Assembly (NCBI GenBank): GCA_964651325.1
Contig: CAZYXP010000168.1
Coordinates: forward strand, 1-8,652
Origin: JADFOB01 sp964651325
GTDB lineage: Bacteria; Planctomycetota; Phycisphaerae; UBA1845
Direction: 5' to 3'
Length of the DNA stretch: 8,652 bases
In this document: positions 6,120 to 8,652 of the stretch, in pieces
Position numbering within the stretch: the stretch's first letter is position 1
How the letters are laid out: each line of letters opens with the position of its first letter
Notes under the pieces: model-generated
The model's input: the letters and a program-made list of their open reading frames with translations, nothing else
The model's database searches: none
What the model was told of the DNA's origin: nothing
Position numbers and translations under genes: made by a program

Positions 6120-6533
6120 ATGCAGACTAATACCCCCAGGAAACGTCAAAAGATCGGTCGCGGGGCGATCGGCATTCTGGAGCGAGACGGTCGCTTCCTT
6201 CTCATTCAGCGGGCGGCTAGGGTCGTGCGCGGCGGTGCTTGGTGCTTTCCCGGCGGCCATGTCGAACCCGGTGAGTGCTCCAGGGTCGCCGTGGTGCGTG
6301 AGCTTCACGAGGAATTAGGGTTGATCGTTGAGGCCACCGAGAAGCTGGGGCACGTGCGGGTGGTCGAGTCCGGGTACGTCCTCGCGGTGTGGCGCGTTCG
6401 CTGGGTTAGCGGCCAAATCACTCCCGCGCCGGCGGAGATCGCCGAGGCCCGCTGGTGCAGCGGCGAGGAGATGCGCGCGATGAAGCCGTCCCTGGCATCA
6501 AATGAGACGGTTTTCGGGATGCTTGGGGTGTAG
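6120..6533 (+). CDS. Nudix hydrolase, MutT-like
   Basis: 137-residue cytosolic enzyme that hydrolyses a nucleoside-diphosphate-linked compound or nucleotide. The complete Nudix box GX5EX7REUXEEXGU is visible at residues 46-68 (GGHVEPGE, then RELHEELGL), so the metal-binding Glu residues are intact. The fold starts at about residue 13 (GRGAIGIL) and ends with an EARWCSGEEM segment typical of the C-terminal part of small Nudix proteins. The substrate cannot be deduced. The frame extends upstream to an ATG at 6027, adding 31 residues, but the domain begins shortly after the ATG at 6120, GAGG lies 11 bases before it, and 6027 overlaps a promoter candidate. It is transcribed away from the aldolase operon and converges on queF, whose stop lies 68 bases away. 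No clear terminator is seen between them. Confidence 0.88.
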   Translation: MQTNTPRKRQKIGRGAIGILERDGRFLLIQRAARVVRGGAWCFPGGHVEPGECSRVAVVRELHEELGLIVEATEKLGHVRVVESGYVLAVWRVRWVSGQITPAPAEIAEARWCSGEEMRAMKPSLASNETVFGMLGV

Positions 6534-6601
6534 AGGGAGTGGCTGTCAGCTTTCAGCCAGAAGTAATCAGCTGCTCGCTCAGTCGGCGGACGGGGCGAGC
6601 C

Positions 6602-6955
6602 CTACGCGTTGGTGCCGTGCTCGGCACGGATCACGGTGTGGATGCCTCCGCGTACGCTCCAAGTGGACTCCACGCACATCCAGCGCGGCCGGCAGCATTC
6701 GACTAGGCCGTCTAGAATGACGTTGGTGACGTCCTCGTAGAAGATACCCTCGTTGCGAAAGCTCTGAAGGTATTGCTTGAGGCTCTTGAGTTCGAGGCAC
6801 TGCCCGTCGGCGATGTAGCTGATTTGCATGGTCGCGAAATCAGGCTGCCCGGTCTTCGGACAGACGCTGGTGAACTCGTGCACGTAATGCTCGATCCGGT
6901 AATCGCGCGAGGGGTGGGGGTTGGGGAAGGTTTCGATGTTGGTTGATGGGGTCAT
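6602..6955 (-). CDS. queF: NADPH-dependent 7-cyano-7-deazaguanine reductase QueF (short type)
   Basis: 117-residue enzyme that reduces preQ0 to preQ1 in queuosine tRNA modification. The single-module length fits the short, B. subtilis-like type. The catalytic Cys is C32 in EFTSVCPKTGQPDF, with the conserved Asp at 39. The family's signature loop is ELKSLKQYLQSFRNEG (55-70), and the C-terminal RGGI is at 102-105. The substrate-binding Glu is E74, in FYED. The residue before it is Tyr rather than the His of B. subtilis QueF; as I recall, this variant is common in other QueF clades. The ATG at 6955 is chosen because the family begins near here; the 16 residues upstream to 7003 look non-coding. 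GGAA lies about 10 bases upstream, a weak ribosome site. No other queuosine gene is in the window and no preQ1 riboswitch is recognisable upstream. Confidence 0.93.
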   Translation of the reverse strand: MTPSTNIETFPNPHPSRDYRIEHYVHEFTSVCPKTGQPDFATMQISYIADGQCLELKSLKQYLQSFRNEGIFYEDVTNVILDGLVECCRPRWMCVESTWSVRGGIHTVIRAEHGTNA

Positions 6956-7010
6956 GCACGGGTTTCCGGGGATAGAAGAATAGACATCGAAAGTCGCCGC
7001 CACACCCGAC

Positions 7011-7054
7011 GGCGCGTGTGCTACACAGCAAGCGCTACATGACGCATGTGCTAC
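7011..7054. repeat. Three short imperfect repeats ending in GCTAC, upstream of queF
   Basis: On the plus strand GCTAC occurs at 7020, 7034 and 7050, each preceded by a GCRWGYG-like stretch, in units of 14, 14 and 16 bases. The last overlaps the stop codon of the membrane-protein gene. They lie 56-99 bases before the queF start and could be operator-like sites or chance low-level repetition. Confidence 0.35.
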
Positions 7055-7575
7055 GGCGGTGACGCTTTCAGAATCTCATGCTGCGCGGCCCATTGCTTCT
7101 CAAATCGCTCCAGCGGCATCCAAACGGGTTCAAACCGGCCGTCGCGAAAGACAACCGTGGCCCGACCGTTGGGCATGAGCACGTTGCGGATCACGCGCGT
7201 ATGAGCCACGATGACCGCTTCTCTAATGTTCAGGTGGCGCAGCACGCGGGCTTCCTGATGCGACAGGTGCTCGAATTTGTGCACGACCTGCTCCACGTCG
7301 TCGGGAATGACGAATTCAAGATTGAGCGGCAGCGTTGACGTCTCGCCCAATCTTGTCGTCAATTGCCTGGCGTACGCGGCCGCCTGAGAAAGAGGAGCGG
7401 CCTTTCTGCGCAAGTCGCCAAGGATCAGAATGAGCGCCACAAGCGCTACGCCCGCCAACGCTAGCTTCGCAACGGACCGCCCCACCCTGCTTCGCTGGCC
7501 ATGGGCTGGCCTGATGGGAAAATCAACGTCGCGGGTTTCGGTGTTTGGGCGTGAAGAACTGGTCGTGGGCGCCAT
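7051..7575 (-). CDS. Single-pass membrane protein of unknown family
   Basis: 174 residues; I do not recognise the family. An N-terminal, Ser/Thr/Arg-rich segment (1-34) precedes one hydrophobic helix at about 36-53 (AKLALAGVALVALILIL), followed by RRK. The remaining 120 residues are soluble, with a mixed alpha/beta pattern: a predicted helix near 60-78, a segment FVIPDDVEQVVHKFEHL, a strand-like REAVIVAHTRVIRNVLM and a C-terminal VVFRDGRFEPVWMPLERFEKQW. Basic residues flank the helix on both sides, so orientation is unclear; N-in with the larger domain outside is most likely. It starts 64 bases after the FHA gene stops and lies 95 bases before queF, all on the same strand, so shared transcription with FHA is plausible. 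No ribosome site is evident before the ATG at 7575. Signalling or envelope function is only a guess from the FHA neighbour. Confidence 0.72.
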   Translation of the reverse strand: MAPTTSSSRPNTETRDVDFPIRPAHGQRSRVGRSVAKLALAGVALVALILILGDLRRKAAPLSQAAAYARQLTTRLGETSTLPLNLEFVIPDDVEQVVHKFEHLSHQEARVLRHLNIREAVIVAHTRVIRNVLMPNGRATVVFRDGRFEPVWMPLERFEKQWAAQHEILKASPP

Positions 7576-7639
7576 AAGCGGGTCGATTCAAAATGTTTCC
7601 AACCGCTGTGAACCGAGGTACGAGCCGCGCGATCCGAAT

Positions 7640-8134
7640 CTAGACGATCTCGTCTTCATCTTCGGGGTTGATCGCCGTTTGATCGGCGCTCGACGCGAGC
7701 GCTTCCAGCGCCGCGATGGGATCGACTTCCTCATCCGACATGTAAACGTGCTTGGAGGTGCCCACGCTGGCCCCCCCGCCGGCTCCCTGACTTTGAGGAG
7801 TCACTTTGGAGCGAATTTCGACGATGTCGCCGTCCGACGGGTCGCCGTCAATTTTGACCGTGAAAACGACCGGGCCGATCATAATCTGATCCCCCGCTTC
7901 GAGATCTTCTTCCGACACGCGGCGGTTGTTGAGGAAGGTTCCATTCGAAGCGCCGAGATCGCGCAACACTGGACCGTCCTCGTCCAGAACCACCTCGGCA
8001 TGCCGACGCGAAACATCGGAAAGCGGGATACGGATGTCGCAGTCCGTTTTTCGACCGATCGTGGTGGCCCCGGGCTTGACAGGGAAATCCCGCCGAGCAC
8101 CGTCCTCTCGGAACATGATTAACTTGACGTCCAT
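7640..8134 (-). CDS. FHA-domain protein (phosphothreonine-binding)
   Basis: 164-residue cytosolic protein. Residues about 3-95 form a forkhead-associated domain with all key motifs: GR at 27-28, S43 and H46 in SRRH, and SNGT at 64-67 followed by FLNN. Such domains bind phosphothreonine on partner proteins, usually in Ser/Thr-kinase signalling. The C-terminal 70 residues are low in complexity: a Gly/Ser patch (116-127), then an acidic tail ending NPEDEDEIV, probably disordered. The ATG at 8134 is chosen because the FHA fold begins at once (MDVKLIMF) and GGAG at 8144-8147 lies 9 bases upstream; the longer frame to 8251 adds 39 Arg/Trp-rich residues and covers the promoter candidate. No kinase or phosphatase gene is in view. 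The unknown membrane-protein gene follows it and may be its functional partner. Confidence 0.9.
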   Translation of the reverse strand: MDVKLIMFREDGARRDFPVKPGATTIGRKTDCDIRIPLSDVSRRHAEVVLDEDGPVLRDLGASNGTFLNNRRVSEEDLEAGDQIMIGPVVFTVKIDGDPSDGDIVEIRSKVTPQSQGAGGGASVGTSKHVYMSDEEVDPIAALEALASSADQTAINPEDEDEIV

Positions 8135-8143
8135 CCAATGAGG

Positions 8144-8147
8144 CTCC
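8144..8147 (-). promoter_or_regulatory. Shine-Dalgarno site of the FHA gene
   Basis: GGAG on the minus strand lies 9 bases before the ATG at 8134. It supports this start over the upstream in-frame candidates back to 8251, where no such site is seen. Confidence 0.6.
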
Positions 8148-8222
8148 AGTCGCCAGGCTGTGGGCCATCGCTTCCTAGGTGGCAATCGCGGAAACAGCCC
8201 TTTTCGATAGCCGTACCTCCAG

Positions 8223-8251
8223 ACTATATCTGAACCGGAACGCTTCGACAA
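8223..8251 (-). promoter_or_regulatory. Candidate promoter of the FHA gene
   Basis: On the minus strand TTGTCG (8251-8246) and TATAGT (8228-8223) are separated by exactly 17 bases, a good housekeeping sigma pattern. Transcription would begin near 8216, leaving a leader of about 80 bases. The palindrome ACTCGAGT (8251-8258) touches the -35 box and could be an operator half or chance. Confidence 0.5.
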
Positions 8252-8272
8252 CTCGAGTCGAGCCTTCCCCAG

Positions 8273-8321
8273 GGCGGGGTCCGTGCCACATCCGGCGGGA
8301 TGGGCACGTCAACTCCCCGCC
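8273..8321. repeat. Nested inverted repeat / hairpin upstream of hemW
   Basis: Three arms nest around one centre. GGCGGGG (8273-8279) pairs with CCCCGCC (8315-8321). CGTGCC (8282-8287) pairs with GGCACG (8303-8308). CATCC (8289-8293) pairs with GGATG (8298-8302) around the loop GGCG. That makes 18 base pairs with one bulged A (8288) and one internal loop. No T-run follows on either strand. It could be a structured RNA leader for hemW or a DNA element in the divergent region. Confidence 0.6.
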
Positions 8322-8507
8322 GCGGGCGCTTGCCTGCGGACCACCCTTACACATCTTGCCTTGAATAATCGTGTCATGTGAACGTGCCCCACCGCTTGGC
8401 CTGCCTGCCGCGACCGAAGGTCTCTATCATGCCAATTCCAAGGTAGCGCGCAAAGTCTTGGCAAAAACGTGGGTCAATTCGACCGAATCCGTGGTCTTTC
8501 TGGTATC

Positions 8508-8652
8508 ATGTCCCTGGTGAACAATGAAGACTCCATCGAATTCGACCTGGGCCACCGCTGTGGGCTATACGTCCACCTGCCGTTTTGCCAGACGAAGTGC
8601 GGCTATTGCGATTTCTACTCGGTGGTGCTGAAGAATCGGGACACGGCCCCGC
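8508..8652 (+). CDS. hemW: HemW-like radical SAM protein, 5' part (cut by the window end)
   Basis: The first 48 residues are visible; the gene continues past the window. Residues 20-38 read GLYVHLPFC-QTKC-GYC-DFYS after the preceding Arg-Cys, the hallmark N-terminus of HemW / coproporphyrinogen III oxidase-like radical SAM enzymes. C27, C31 and C34 form the CX3CX2C site for the 4Fe-4S cluster that binds S-adenosylmethionine. HemW proteins are heme chaperones often annotated as oxygen-independent coproporphyrinogen oxidases; which applies cannot be told from this fragment. The ATG at 8508 is the nearest in-frame start, giving a 19-residue lead. There is no visible ribosome site, and an upstream in-frame GTG at 8469 is a less likely alternative. 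It diverges from the FHA gene. Confidence 0.85.
   Translation, partial: MSLVNNEDSIEFDLGHRCGLYVHLPFCQTKCGYCDFYSVVLKNRDTAP

Larger units (their letters stand above)
8135..8507. other. Divergent intergenic region between the FHA gene and hemW
   Basis: The 373-bp gene-free stretch holds the FHA ribosome site and promoter candidate on the minus strand and a nested hairpin at 8273-8321. For the rightward gene I find no convincing promoter. TTGGCA (8458-8463) and TATCAT (8425-8430) lack partners at proper spacing. The small open frames here have no recognisable content. Confidence 0.55.

Noticed and set aside
6540..6560. Terminator between the Nudix gene and queF (GGCTG...CAGCC)
   Set aside because: The stem is only five pairs with no T-run on either side, too weak to call.
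6956..7050. preQ1 riboswitch upstream of queF
   Set aside because: I could not find the C-rich loop and A-rich tail typical of preQ1-I aptamers. The spacer shows only short GCTAC-ended repeats.
7430..8122. 230-residue plus-strand open frame opposite the FHA and membrane-protein genes
   Set aside because: It is antisense to the clear FHA domain, spans two genes and has no recognisable content.
8135..8251. Longer start for the FHA protein at 8251
   Set aside because: The extra 39 residues are basic and Trp-rich, cover the promoter candidate and precede a well-placed ribosome site for the ATG at 8134.

Overview
The window looks like chromosomal sequence from a GC-rich bacterium, most likely a planctomycete of the Phycisphaerae type and probably a metagenome-derived assembly. 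The taxonomic cue is the first gene: a secreted, very cysteine-rich protein that ends in a type I dockerin whose sequence style I associate with that group. The lineage call is inference. The assembly cue is a run of exactly 100 N, consistent with a scaffold gap.

Layout. (1) 1-378: gene-free leader with a strong stem-loop at 269-293. (2) 382-2538 (+): signal peptide, two beta-rich modules, two cysteine-rich tandem repeats, a linker module and a C-terminal dockerin. (3) 2539-3029: convergent intergenic region with two hairpins (the second a textbook intrinsic terminator), a four-unit 22-bp tandem repeat, and the N gap, whose flanks share an identical 55-bp sequence. (4) 5973-3030 (-): probable two-gene operon, an LsrF-like class I aldolase/thiolase followed by a class II aldolase fused to a short-chain dehydrogenase. 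(5) 6120-6533 (+): Nudix hydrolase, divergent from the operon, with two interleaved promoter candidates between them. (6) 8134-6602 (-): FHA-domain protein, single-pass membrane protein of unknown family, and QueF of queuosine synthesis, co-directional with gaps of 64 and 95 bp. (7) 8135-8507: divergent spacer with an FHA promoter candidate and a nested hairpin. (8) 8508-8652 (+): 5' end of a HemW-like radical SAM gene, cut by the window edge.

Functional links. The two aldolase genes plausibly act on related phosphorylated deoxy-sugar or ketose intermediates: the fusion would cleave a ketose 1-phosphate and oxidise the aldehyde, as in RhaD/RhaE-type L-rhamnose catabolism. The substrate cannot be fixed here because no kinase, isomerase or transporter is present. 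The other genes are housekeeping or uncharacterised and show no obvious joint pathway. I see no RNA gene, CRISPR array, transposase, phage gene or defence system. I did not find a clearly new multi-gene system; the most unusual material is the Cys-rich repeat protein, the intergenic repeat/gap region and the unexplained hairpins.
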